Source: Pseudomonas syringae (GTDB lineage Bacteria; Pseudomonadota; Gammaproteobacteria; Pseudomonadales; Pseudomonadaceae). From it: 64,000 bases of DNA. This document shows positions 9,984 through 17,038 of this stretch, piece by piece; the stretch's first letter is position 1, and each line of letters opens with the position of its first letter. Location: assembly GCF_000737245.1 (NCBI RefSeq), contig NZ_JPQU01000045.1:163587-227586 (forward strand), read 5' to 3'. The position numbers and the translations under genes are program-made. The notes under the pieces are model-generated. The model searched no databases, was not told where the DNA came from, and was given only the letters and a program-made list of their open reading frames with translations.

Positions 9984-10658
9984 ATGAACACCGTGGAAAA
10001 CAGTCAGCCGCTCAATAGCATGGCGAACAAGATCAACCAGATCGACGAACTCTGCGCGAAAGCGAAAATTCTCCCGGTCATTACCATTCTGCGCAATGAG
10101 GACGTGCTGCCGCTGGCCGACGCCCTGGCCGCCGGTGGTATGACCGCGCTGGAAGTGACCTTGCGCTCAGCGTTCGGCCTGAGTGCCATCCGTATTCTTC
10201 GTGAGCAGCGCCCGGAGCTATGCGTGGGCGCAGGCACTATTCTGGACCGCAAGATGCTGGCCGATGCCGAAGCTGCAGGCGCGCAGTTCATCGTCACGCC
10301 GGGCAGTACGCAGGATTTGCTGCAAGCCGCGCTGGACAGCCCGCTGCCGTTGCTGCCGGGTATCAGCAGCGCATCGGAAATCATGATCGGCTACGCCATG
10401 GGCTATCGCCGTTTCAAACTGTTCCCGGCAGAAATCAGCGGCGGCGTCGCAGCCATCAAAGCCCTGGGCGGCCCGTTCAACGAAGTGCGCTTCTGCCCGA
10501 CTGGCGGCGTCAACGTCGACAACCTCAAGAGCTACATGGCGCAGCCTAATGTCATGTGCGTCGGCGGGACCTGGATGATCGACAACGCCTGGGTCAAGAA
10601 TGGCGACTGGGGTCGCATCCAGGAAGCGACGGCCGAGGCTATGGCGTTGTTTGATTAG
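9984..10658 (+). CDS. eda: KDPG aldolase
   Basis: 2-keto-3-deoxy-6-phosphogluconate aldolase (224 residues) splitting KDPG to pyruvate and glyceraldehyde-3-phosphate, the last Entner-Doudoroff step. ILPVITI, the catalytic Glu in ALEVTLR, and the Schiff-base Lys in RRFKLFPAE are visible, followed by FCPTGGVN. AAAGGA precedes the ATG at 9984; a further in-frame ATG at 10020 would shorten the protein by 12 residues. Third gene of the zwf operon, followed by a REP pair rather than a T-run terminator. Confidence 0.95.
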   Translation: MNTVENSQPLNSMANKINQIDELCAKAKILPVITILRNEDVLPLADALAAGGMTALEVTLRSAFGLSAIRILREQRPELCVGAGTILDRKMLADAEAAGAQFIVTPGSTQDLLQAALDSPLPLLPGISSASEIMIGYAMGYRRFKLFPAEISGGVAAIKALGGPFNEVRFCPTGGVNVDNLKSYMAQPNVMCVGGTWMIDNAWVKNGDWGRIQEATAEAMALFD

Positions 10659-10670
10659 CACCTATTACTG

Positions 10671-10756
10671 TTGGAGCGAGGCTTGCCCGCGAATCAGGCG
10701 CCGAGGTGTGTCTGACACACCTCGTTATCGTTCTTCGCGGGCAAGCCTCGTTCCAA
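10671..10756. repeat. REP pair (BIME), TTGGAGCGAGG type
   Basis: Inverted REP cores between the convergent eda and aminotransferase genes. Its centre contains a further palindrome built on GTGTGTCTGACACAC. Confidence 0.85.
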
Positions 10757-10772
10757 CAGCGATCACCTTTTT

Positions 10773-11945
10773 TTAGCGCAGCTCTTGCAACGCCCCCACC
10801 AATACCTGCATATCCGCCGCCGAGGTGCTGAACCCTGGCGTTATCCGGATACACGGTCCGCAGGCCGAGCCGGCGCGGGCCACGGTGAACAGGTTGTACT
10901 CGTTGAGCAAACGCTCAACCATCCGCTCCTGTTCCACGTCCCCTTTGAAACGCAGAGCCGTGATTCCGCAATACAGGCGTGGATCGTCCGGGGTCAGAAT
11001 CTCGATGTGCTCCAGCTCCCTTGTCGGCTTGACCCACAGGTCGCGCAGATAGCTCAGCCGTGCGCCCTTGCTGGCTGAACCGATGGCCAGGTGTTCTTCG
11101 AAGACCTTGGGCAGGGTCATCCAGGCCGGGATGTTCGGCGTGCCATAAGGCACCAGTGACAGGATGTCATCGCTGGCATAGCGCGTGTCGCCCATGTCCG
11201 GATCGACGGCCCCGATCCTGTCCCGCGCCACGTAGATAAAGCCCAGGCTCAATGGCGCGCCGATCCACTTCTGCAAGTTGTAGCCCGCAAACGCGACGCC
11301 CAGTTCGTCCAGCTTGAAGTCCAGTTGCCCCAGCGCATGTGCGCCGTCGAGGATCACGTCGATGCCTCGTTCTTTAGCGAGTCTCGCAATAGCCTTGACC
11401 GGCATCACCAGCCCGGTGCGGTGGGTGACATGGGTCAGAGCCATCAGCTTGAGGCGCGGGTGCTGCTCAAAGGCTTGTTGATAGCTATTGACCAGATCGT
11501 CGTAAGTGGCGGGATGGGCGTGGGTAATGTTGATGACTTCTACGTCGCGACTTTTTGCCAGCCAGCGCATGGCGCTCTGTACGCTGAGGTAATCCAGATC
11601 GCTGACCAGCACCTGATCGCCCGGCTTAAGCTGATTGTAATTGCGGATCAGCGACTGCAAGGACTCGGACGCGCAGCGGGTAATGGCGATTTCTTCGACG
11701 CAGACGTGAACCAGATCAGCCAGTTGCGCATGGATCATGCCGCTGTCATGGGCATCGAACTGGCGACGCACGTATACCGAATTGCTGCGGTTCACATAGT
11801 CGATGTTGCGCCGATAATCCTCCACCACGTCCCGGGTCATGCGCCCGAAATAGCCGTTCTCCAGATTGATCGGGCCTGGCTCTACGTCATAGCGCGCCGC
11901 GACGCGTTGCCAGAACAGCTCATCCTTTGCTTGTTGCTCGAGCAT
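10773..11945 (-). CDS. Class V aminotransferase-fold PLP enzyme
   Basis: PLP-dependent enzyme (390 residues) of the cysteine desulfurase / isopenicillin-N epimerase group. The PLP-binding Asp lies in VILDGAHALGQLDF and the Schiff-base Lys is probably that in GYNLQKWIGAPLSLGF. There is no signal peptide, which separates it from the Tat-exported PvdN of pyoverdine maturation that shares this family. It lacks the extended Cys loop of a typical cysteine desulfurase, although GSACGPC occurs near the C terminus. GAGAGG precedes the start. The gene stands alone, and its substrate cannot be told from sequence. Confidence 0.85.
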   Translation of the reverse strand: MLEQQAKDELFWQRVAARYDVEPGPINLENGYFGRMTRDVVEDYRRNIDYVNRSNSVYVRRQFDAHDSGMIHAQLADLVHVCVEEIAITRCASESLQSLIRNYNQLKPGDQVLVSDLDYLSVQSAMRWLAKSRDVEVINITHAHPATYDDLVNSYQQAFEQHPRLKLMALTHVTHRTGLVMPVKAIARLAKERGIDVILDGAHALGQLDFKLDELGVAFAGYNLQKWIGAPLSLGFIYVARDRIGAVDPDMGDTRYASDDILSLVPYGTPNIPAWMTLPKVFEEHLAIGSASKGARLSYLRDLWVKPTRELEHIEILTPDDPRLYCGITALRFKGDVEQERMVERLLNEYNLFTVARAGSACGPCIRITPGFSTSAADMQVLVGALQELR

Positions 11946-11981
11946 TGCATCCTCTCTTTCAGTCCGAAAATACGGTACCCC

Positions 11982-12071
11982 TGTAGGAGCTCACGAGCAG
12001 CGCGAGGCAGCGATAGCGGTCTGCCTGATAACACCGCCATCGCTGCCTGGCGCTGCTCGTGAGCTCCTACA
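11982..12071. repeat. Inverted-repeat element, GTAGGAGCTCACGAG type
   Basis: Nearly perfect long inverted repeat (arms of about 25 bases starting TGTAGGAGCTCACGAGCAGCG). It shares the GTAGGAGC edge of the REP cores but has a different inner sequence, so it is a variant REP family. Confidence 0.75.
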
Positions 12072-12110
12072 AAAATACATTTCAGATAGTTATTTCAGGG
12101 TTGGGCTGTT

Positions 12111-12347
12111 TCAGCGGTCGTTGAAGTTCTGTTTTGGCCGCTTGCGCAGCGGATCGAGCAGTTCCGAGAGGCCGTTATGGTCAATCTCCTGCATCAACGC
12201 CAGCAGGCTGCCCAGCTCGCTTTTAGGGAAGCCTTCACGGGCAAACCAGTTCAGATAAGGCCCGGGTAAGTCAGCCAGCAGGCGGCCTTTGTATTTACCG
12301 AACGGCATCTCACGGGTGACCAGCAGCAAAAGTTTTTCCGGATCCAT
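12111..12347 (-). CDS. DUF3820 family protein
   Basis: Small protein (78 residues) of the DUF3820 family, recognised from MPFGKYKGRLLADLPGPYL, then NWFAREGFPKSELGSLLALM. Family members are described as putative quorum-sensing-regulated virulence factors, with a fold related to exonuclease-associated domains; no activity is established that I know of. The C terminus is basic (DPLRKRPKQNFNDR). It has no membrane segment or signal. It is a single gene between a REP-like repeat and the DUF2383 promoter. Confidence 0.82.
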   Translation of the reverse strand: MDPEKLLLLVTREMPFGKYKGRLLADLPGPYLNWFAREGFPKSELGSLLALMQEIDHNGLSELLDPLRKRPKQNFNDR

Positions 12348-12497
12348 GAACGTGCATCACCTGATTTCTTAAACAGCCTAACCATACGTGCATTCTGCAT
12401 GCAGGCCAAAGGACAGTTCATGCAGAAATCACGATGCTTCTGTATGGCACAAAAACTAAATTGTTGATTTGAAAGGATTATTTTTCAATTCGAAAGC

Positions 12498-12513
12498 TGG
12501 CACGGGCTCTGCA
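12498..12513 (+). promoter_or_regulatory. Sigma-54 (-24/-12) promoter
   Basis: TGGCACGGGCTCTGCA has the invariant GG and GC exactly 12 bases apart and matches the RpoN consensus TGGCACG-N4-TTGCA with one change in the -12 element. The predicted start of transcription is near 12524, giving a leader of about 44 nt before the ATG at 12568. Confidence 0.75.
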
Positions 12514-12567
12514 ATTACCTATTCATCTACACACTTTCGTATCAACCTGCCAATAAGGAATTGGAAA

Positions 12568-13038
12568 ATGACTGACATCAATAAAGAATCGATCTCTATC
12601 CTCAACGACCTGATCGAAACCAGCAAAGATGGCGAGAAAGGTTTTCAGACCAGTGCAGAAGACATCAAGCGTCCGGACGTGAAGGCGTTCTTCATGAGCC
12701 GTTCGGCAGAAATCGCGACCGCTGTTCGCGAACTGCAAGCGGAAGTGCGTGCACTCGGTGGCGATCCAGAAACCTCGTCCAGCGTTTCGGGCACTCTGCA
12801 CCGCGCCTGGGTTGACCTGAAGTCGACTCTGACCGGCAAAGACGATGTTGCTATCCTCAACGAAGTAGAGCGCGGCGAAGACGTAGCACTGAAGGCTTAC
12901 AAAGAAGCCCATCAGAAAGCGATCGAGAAAAACCTGCCTGCTACTGTCACTTCGTTGATTGCCAAACAGCAGCAAGGTGTACAGGCCAACCACGACAAAG
13001 TTAAAGCTCTGCGTGATCAGGCTCGTGCTGCAAGCTAA
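12568..13038 (+). CDS. DUF2383 (PA2169-type) ferritin-like four-helix protein
   Basis: Helical protein (156 residues) of the DUF2383/PA2169 family, related to ferritin-like bundles. The sequence is almost wholly amphipathic helix: ESISILNDLIETSKDGEKGF, then IATAVRELQAEVRALGG and HRAWVDLKSTLTGKDD. The ATG at 12568 is chosen since AAGGAA lies 8 nt before it; an upstream in-frame start at 12469 would place the RpoN promoter inside the gene. The family is often linked to stress or stationary-phase growth; a metal-binding role is only suggested by fold. Monocistronic, with its own promoter and terminator. Confidence 0.88.
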   Translation: MTDINKESISILNDLIETSKDGEKGFQTSAEDIKRPDVKAFFMSRSAEIATAVRELQAEVRALGGDPETSSSVSGTLHRAWVDLKSTLTGKDDVAILNEVERGEDVALKAYKEAHQKAIEKNLPATVTSLIAKQQQGVQANHDKVKALRDQARAAS

Positions 13039-13055
13039 TACGTAAAGTCAGTGCT

Positions 13056-13085
13056 AAAAACGCCAGCCAGTCTGGCGTTTTTTTT
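13056..13085. terminator. Bidirectional rho-independent terminator
   Basis: AAAAACGCCAG, a short loop and CTGGCGTTTTTTTT form a stem flanked by A and T runs on both sides. It serves the DUF2383 gene on + and the convergent diguanylate cyclase on -. Confidence 0.88.
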
Positions 13086-13095
13086 CGCCTGCAGA

Positions 13096-14589
13096 TCAGC
13101 TTTCCACCCGGTTGCGCCCCTTGTTTTTGGCGGCATACAGCGCGAGGTCTGCCGCTTTGAACAGGTCGTCCAACCCGGCTTGGGATTGCACGTTGCACAT
13201 GGCGATGCCGATGCTCACCGTCAACGGCTTGGTGTCGGTGGCAAACAGCGGTAACGCCTGCACCGCGGCCCTGATCTTCTCGGCCACTGCCTTGGCGCCT
13301 TCCAGGTCCGTTTCCGGCAGCACCACCACAAACTCCTCACCGCCATAGCGCGCAACGAAATCGGCAGGGCGCCGAATATTGGCTGCAATGGTGCTGGCCA
13401 CGTTACGCAACGCTTCGTCGCCGCCGTGGTGGCCATGGCGATCGTTGAAGGCTTTGAATGAGTCGACGTCTATCACCAGCAGCGACAAGGGTTGGCTGGC
13501 CCGGGCGGCACGGTTCCATTCGACATTCATCACCTCATCAAGCTTGCGCCGATTGGCCAGCCCGGTCAGTACGTCGGTGGAGGCCCGTTGCTTGAGCTCG
13601 CTTTCAGCGTGATGGCGCAGACAGAGTTCACGACGCAACAGGAATGTCAGCCACAGGATCCCGGCGCACAACAGACCCGTTGCAATGCCAACCAGAATTG
13701 CGTTGCGTTGCCAGATCCCATACACCTCTTTTACGGACTGGCCGACCACCACGATTAATGGCAAGTCTCGCACATGGGAGAAAGTGTAGAGACGTACCTG
13801 GCCGTCAATCGCGGAGGTTGAGGTAAAACTGCCGTTTCCGTCTTCGAGGATTTTTTTGAAGTTTGGGCTCTGGGCAAAACTCTTGCCGATCAGCTCCTCG
13901 CCCTGGATTTCCGGCTGACGCGCGAGCAGCACGCCAGCGGTGTTGAGCAGCGTGACATTACTGTCGGGCCCGACATCCAGCGTGCGGAAAAGCTGCTTGA
14001 AGTACACCAGTCGCATGGCAGCGCTGGCGATCCCTGCGAAAGAGCCGTCTTCGGCAGAAATCCTGCGGCTGAAACTGATGCACCAATCCTTGAAACCCCA
14101 ACGCGACATGAAAGGACCGCCGACTTTCATCTCCAGTGACGGATCCATCTTATGCGCAACGAAGTGCGGGCGTTCTGCCAGATTGTAGGGTCTGGGGATA
14201 ACCGAGGTTGAGTCGGCGAGGATATAGCCGTCCTTGTCCAGCAACAGCAGATCGCCCTTGTAGGAGGCGGCCGTGGATCGGTCGAACAAGACCATATGGC
14301 GTAATTCGGGGCTAATGGTGCGCAGATCGGGACGCTTCCAGGCGTTGATCATGCCCTGCAGCGAGGTGTCGTAGAGCTCGGCGTTGCGCGACACATCGGC
14401 ATCAATCAGATGCACGATATTCGACGCAGCGCGGGTCGCGGCGTCGTTGGCATCTTGCCGCTCTCTGATCAGCAGGGACACAACGATAAGCACAATGACC
14501 AGCATGGCGGCGGTACTTCCACACACCAGAATGATTTCCGGTCGAGTCCAGTTTGTTCCAAGGGCTGGCGTAGATGATTTAAAAATCAT
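13096..14589 (-). CDS. Membrane diguanylate cyclase with periplasmic Cache-type sensor
   Basis: Makes c-di-GMP from two GTP (497 residues). An N-terminal membrane helix (about 18-42), a periplasmic PDC/Cache-like sensor (about 45-290; DLLLLDKDGYILADS, MSRWGFKDWCISFSRRI), a second helix at about 297-318, then a GGDEF domain. The active site is intact (ARYGGEEF) and the inhibitory RxxD site is present as RPAD five residues before it, so it should be catalytically active and product-inhibited. No gene partner; the ligand of the sensor is unknown. Confidence 0.92.
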   Translation of the reverse strand: MIFKSSTPALGTNWTRPEIILVCGSTAAMLVIVLIVVSLLIRERQDANDAATRAASNIVHLIDADVSRNAELYDTSLQGMINAWKRPDLRTISPELRHMVLFDRSTAASYKGDLLLLDKDGYILADSTSVIPRPYNLAERPHFVAHKMDPSLEMKVGGPFMSRWGFKDWCISFSRRISAEDGSFAGIASAAMRLVYFKQLFRTLDVGPDSNVTLLNTAGVLLARQPEIQGEELIGKSFAQSPNFKKILEDGNGSFTSTSAIDGQVRLYTFSHVRDLPLIVVVGQSVKEVYGIWQRNAILVGIATGLLCAGILWLTFLLRRELCLRHHAESELKQRASTDVLTGLANRRKLDEVMNVEWNRAARASQPLSLLVIDVDSFKAFNDRHGHHGGDEALRNVASTIAANIRRPADFVARYGGEEFVVVLPETDLEGAKAVAEKIRAAVQALPLFATDTKPLTVSIGIAMCNVQSQAGLDDLFKAADLALYAAKNKGRNRVES

Positions 14590-14744
14590 TGCGCTGAACG
14601 GACTCAGTGATGATGGGCTTTCCTCAATGTAGTATTTTTTGTAGGTTTTATAAGGGCTACGGCTGTGCTTTGGGTAGCTGCCTGGTCTTTATAACCTGAT
14701 CTTGGGCGAGCTGAAACAGGTGTGTGCAGCTTCGGTTGTAGTGA

Positions 14745-14836
14745 CGTGGGACCGGCTTTAACCGGGAAAGCGATTTTCCAGTCGATACAAATGTATTGGA
14801 TGTGCCGGCCTCTCCCCGGCTAAAGCCGGTCCCACG
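14745..14836. repeat. Inverted-repeat element, CGTGGGACCGGCTTT type
   Basis: Inverted copies of CGTGGGACCGGCTTTAACCGG and its near complement around an AT-richer centre. The same core begins at 63951 near the window end. It is a REP family distinct from the GGAGCGAG type. Confidence 0.8.
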
Positions 14837-14857
14837 ACACCGATTCATCCCAATTGC

Positions 14858-16222
14858 TCACAACGGCAAACTGATCCCGAAGGTATTCATGCCCTGCTGA
14901 CTGCGCACGAAGACCGTGCCGCCATGCATTAACGCAATGGCTTTGACGATGGCCAGGCCCAAGCCGTGGTTCGCACCGCTATTGGCGCGTGAGGCGTCAA
15001 CGCGGTAGAAGCGTTCGAATAAACGAGGCAAGTGTTCGCTGGCGATCTGCGTGCCGGGGTTGGCGACGCTGACGCTGACCTGTTCAGCACCGGTGACGAT
15101 GTCCACCTGTATCGTCTGGCCTGGTTCGGTGTGCTGCACGGCGTTGTGCAACAGGTTGATCAACGCTCTGCGCAGGTGAGGTTTATCAATGGGCGCGCTG
15201 GCATCACCGTTGACCACCACCTGCACCTGCGCATCCTCGAGGATGAAGTCCAGATAATCCAGAGTCGTGGCCACTTCCCGGGCCAGGGATACGCGGGTCA
15301 GTTCAGTGGCTTTGCTGCCCTGGTCGGCACTGGCCAGAAACAGCATGTCGTTGATGATCGAACGCAGCCGCTCCAGTTCTTCCAGGTTCGATTGCAACAC
15401 CTCGAAGTAATGCTCGGCCGAGCGCCCTCGGGTCAACGCGACCTGAGTCTGGCCGATCAGATTGGTCAGTGGCGAACGCAGCTCGTGGGCCACGTCAGCG
15501 TTGAACGACTCCAGCCGCGAATACGCTTGCTCGACGCGTTCCAGGGTGGAATTGAAGGAGGTGACGAATTGATTCAGCTCCGGTGGCAGTGGCGTCAGTT
15601 GCAGACGCCCGGACAGTTTGGGCGGGGTCAGCTTGCGGGCTTCCAGCGACAGACTGGCCAGCGGCCGCAGACCGATACGTGCCACCCAGTAACCCAGCAC
15701 CGAAGCCAGCACAATACCCGCGCTGGCCAGGCTGATCAGCGCGATCATCAGGGAGTGCTGGGTGTGCCAGAAAGTCTCGGTATCGATGGCGATCAGAAAG
15801 CGCAGAGGCGGGCGTTCTGCTTTTGCTTGGAACTGACTGACCAAGACTTTGAACGGGAATTCGTGCCCGGCAAGTTGCATATTGCGCATGCCCAGCGGGC
15901 CGTTCGCGAAGCGGCGGATTTCGGCTGTAGGCTCGCCAAATTCGTACACCGGGTTATCGCTGACCACCCAGAATCGCAAGCGCTTGTCTTCTTCGCTGAG
16001 TAGCCTGAGTTTGCTCTTGATCCGGCCCCAGTGTTCAGGGTCGCTGTGCCGGTTGACCGCTGATTCCAGCACGCTGTAGCGCGCATCGGCTTCGGCTTCC
16101 GGCAGCAGTGCCATGCTTCTGTCGACTTGCAGGTACAGCGCCCAGCCGATCAAGGTGAAGACCAGCAACGCCACCAGCGCGAACAGGCCGCTCAAGCGTA
16201 GGGCGATAGAGTCACTTTTCAC
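14858..16222 (-). CDS. Heavy-metal-type sensor histidine kinase
   Basis: Inner-membrane sensor kinase (454 residues) of the CopS/CusS/CzcS class. Membrane helices at about 12-32 and 158-180 bracket a periplasmic sensor; a HAMP segment follows, then the phosphoacceptor His246 in DVAHELRSPLTN and an HATPase domain with NLLHNAVQH and NHGLGLAIVKAI. It starts with GTG overlapping the regulator stop (GTGA), so the pair is translationally coupled. It lies downstream of an RND pump on the same strand, suggesting it controls that pump; the inducing signal is unknown. Confidence 0.9.
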   Translation of the reverse strand: MKSDSIALRLSGLFALVALLVFTLIGWALYLQVDRSMALLPEAEADARYSVLESAVNRHSDPEHWGRIKSKLRLLSEEDKRLRFWVVSDNPVYEFGEPTAEIRRFANGPLGMRNMQLAGHEFPFKVLVSQFQAKAERPPLRFLIAIDTETFWHTQHSLMIALISLASAGIVLASVLGYWVARIGLRPLASLSLEARKLTPPKLSGRLQLTPLPPELNQFVTSFNSTLERVEQAYSRLESFNADVAHELRSPLTNLIGQTQVALTRGRSAEHYFEVLQSNLEELERLRSIINDMLFLASADQGSKATELTRVSLAREVATTLDYLDFILEDAQVQVVVNGDASAPIDKPHLRRALINLLHNAVQHTEPGQTIQVDIVTGAEQVSVSVANPGTQIASEHLPRLFERFYRVDASRANSGANHGLGLAIVKAIALMHGGTVFVRSQQGMNTFGISLPL

Positions 16223-16902
16223 TGCGGCTCACCTTCACGGCTCTCCAGGACATAGCCCATGCCCCGAATAGTGTGCAGCAGTTTCTGTTCGAATGGCCCG
16301 TCCAGCTTGGCCCGTAAACGTTTGATCGCCACCTCGACGACATTGGCGTCGCTGTCAAAGTTGATGTCCCAGACCAGCTCGGCGATGGACGTCTTGGACA
16401 GGATTTCACCCTGGCGCCGGGCCAGTACGCTGAGCAGCGAGAACTCTTTGGCGGTCAGATCCAGACGCACGCCGCTGCGGGTTGCCTTGCGGCTGATCAA
16501 GTCAATCCACAGGTCGGCGATGCTCACCTGCACCGGTTCGTGGCTGCTGCTGCGGCGGGTCAAGGCCTGCAGGCGGGCCACCAGCTCCAGGAATGAAAAC
16601 GGCTTGCCCAGATAATCGTCAGCCCCTTCACGCAGCCCGCGAATCCGGTCGTCAACCTGCTCACGGGCGGTGAGCATGATCACCGGCGTCTGTTTGCGGG
16701 CGCGCAAGGCACGCAGTACGCCAAAGCCGTCCAGGCCGGGCAGCATCACATCGAGAATAATGACCGCATAATCGCCTTCCAGCGCCAAGTGCAGGCCTTC
16801 GATACCGTCCCGTGCAAGATCGACGTTATAGCCCTGTTCGGTCAGGCCGCGATGCAGATAGTCGGCGGTCTTTTCTTCGTCTTCAATAATCAGGACGCGC
16901 AT
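16219..16902 (-). CDS. OmpR-family response regulator, heavy-metal type
   Basis: DNA-binding regulator (227 residues) partnered with the kinase that overlaps it by 4 nt. The receiver domain carries the acidic pocket (EDE) and phosphoacceptor Asp51 in ILDVMLPGLDG; the C-terminal winged helix includes NVVEVAIKRLRAKLDGPF and IRGMGYVLE, the signature of CopR/CzcR/IrlR regulators. The start at 16902 (MRVLIIEDEE) is the family start; an upstream ATG at 16926 would add eight unconserved residues. A REP pair separates it from the pump genes upstream. Confidence 0.92.
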   Translation of the reverse strand: MRVLIIEDEEKTADYLHRGLTEQGYNVDLARDGIEGLHLALEGDYAVIILDVMLPGLDGFGVLRALRARKQTPVIMLTAREQVDDRIRGLREGADDYLGKPFSFLELVARLQALTRRSSSHEPVQVSIADLWIDLISRKATRSGVRLDLTAKEFSLLSVLARRQGEILSKTSIAELVWDINFDSDANVVEVAIKRLRAKLDGPFEQKLLHTIRGMGYVLESREGEPQ

Positions 16903-16947
16903 GGGGTGAATCTCACAGAACAACATGCAGAGGTTGATGAGCTTTAC

Positions 16948-17038
16948 CTGTAGGAGCGAGCTTGCTCGCGATTGACTTTATCAGGCGAAATATAAGGCGA
17001 CTGACAGAATGCAATCGCGAGCAAGCTCGCTCCTACAG
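16948..17038. repeat. REP pair (BIME) overlapping the RND permease stop
   Basis: Inverted CTGTAGGAGCGAGCTTGCTCG cores. The right-hand core overlaps the last codons of the permease gene, and the permease stop codon TAG (17033-17035, minus strand) is part of the REP sequence itself. Confidence 0.85.
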
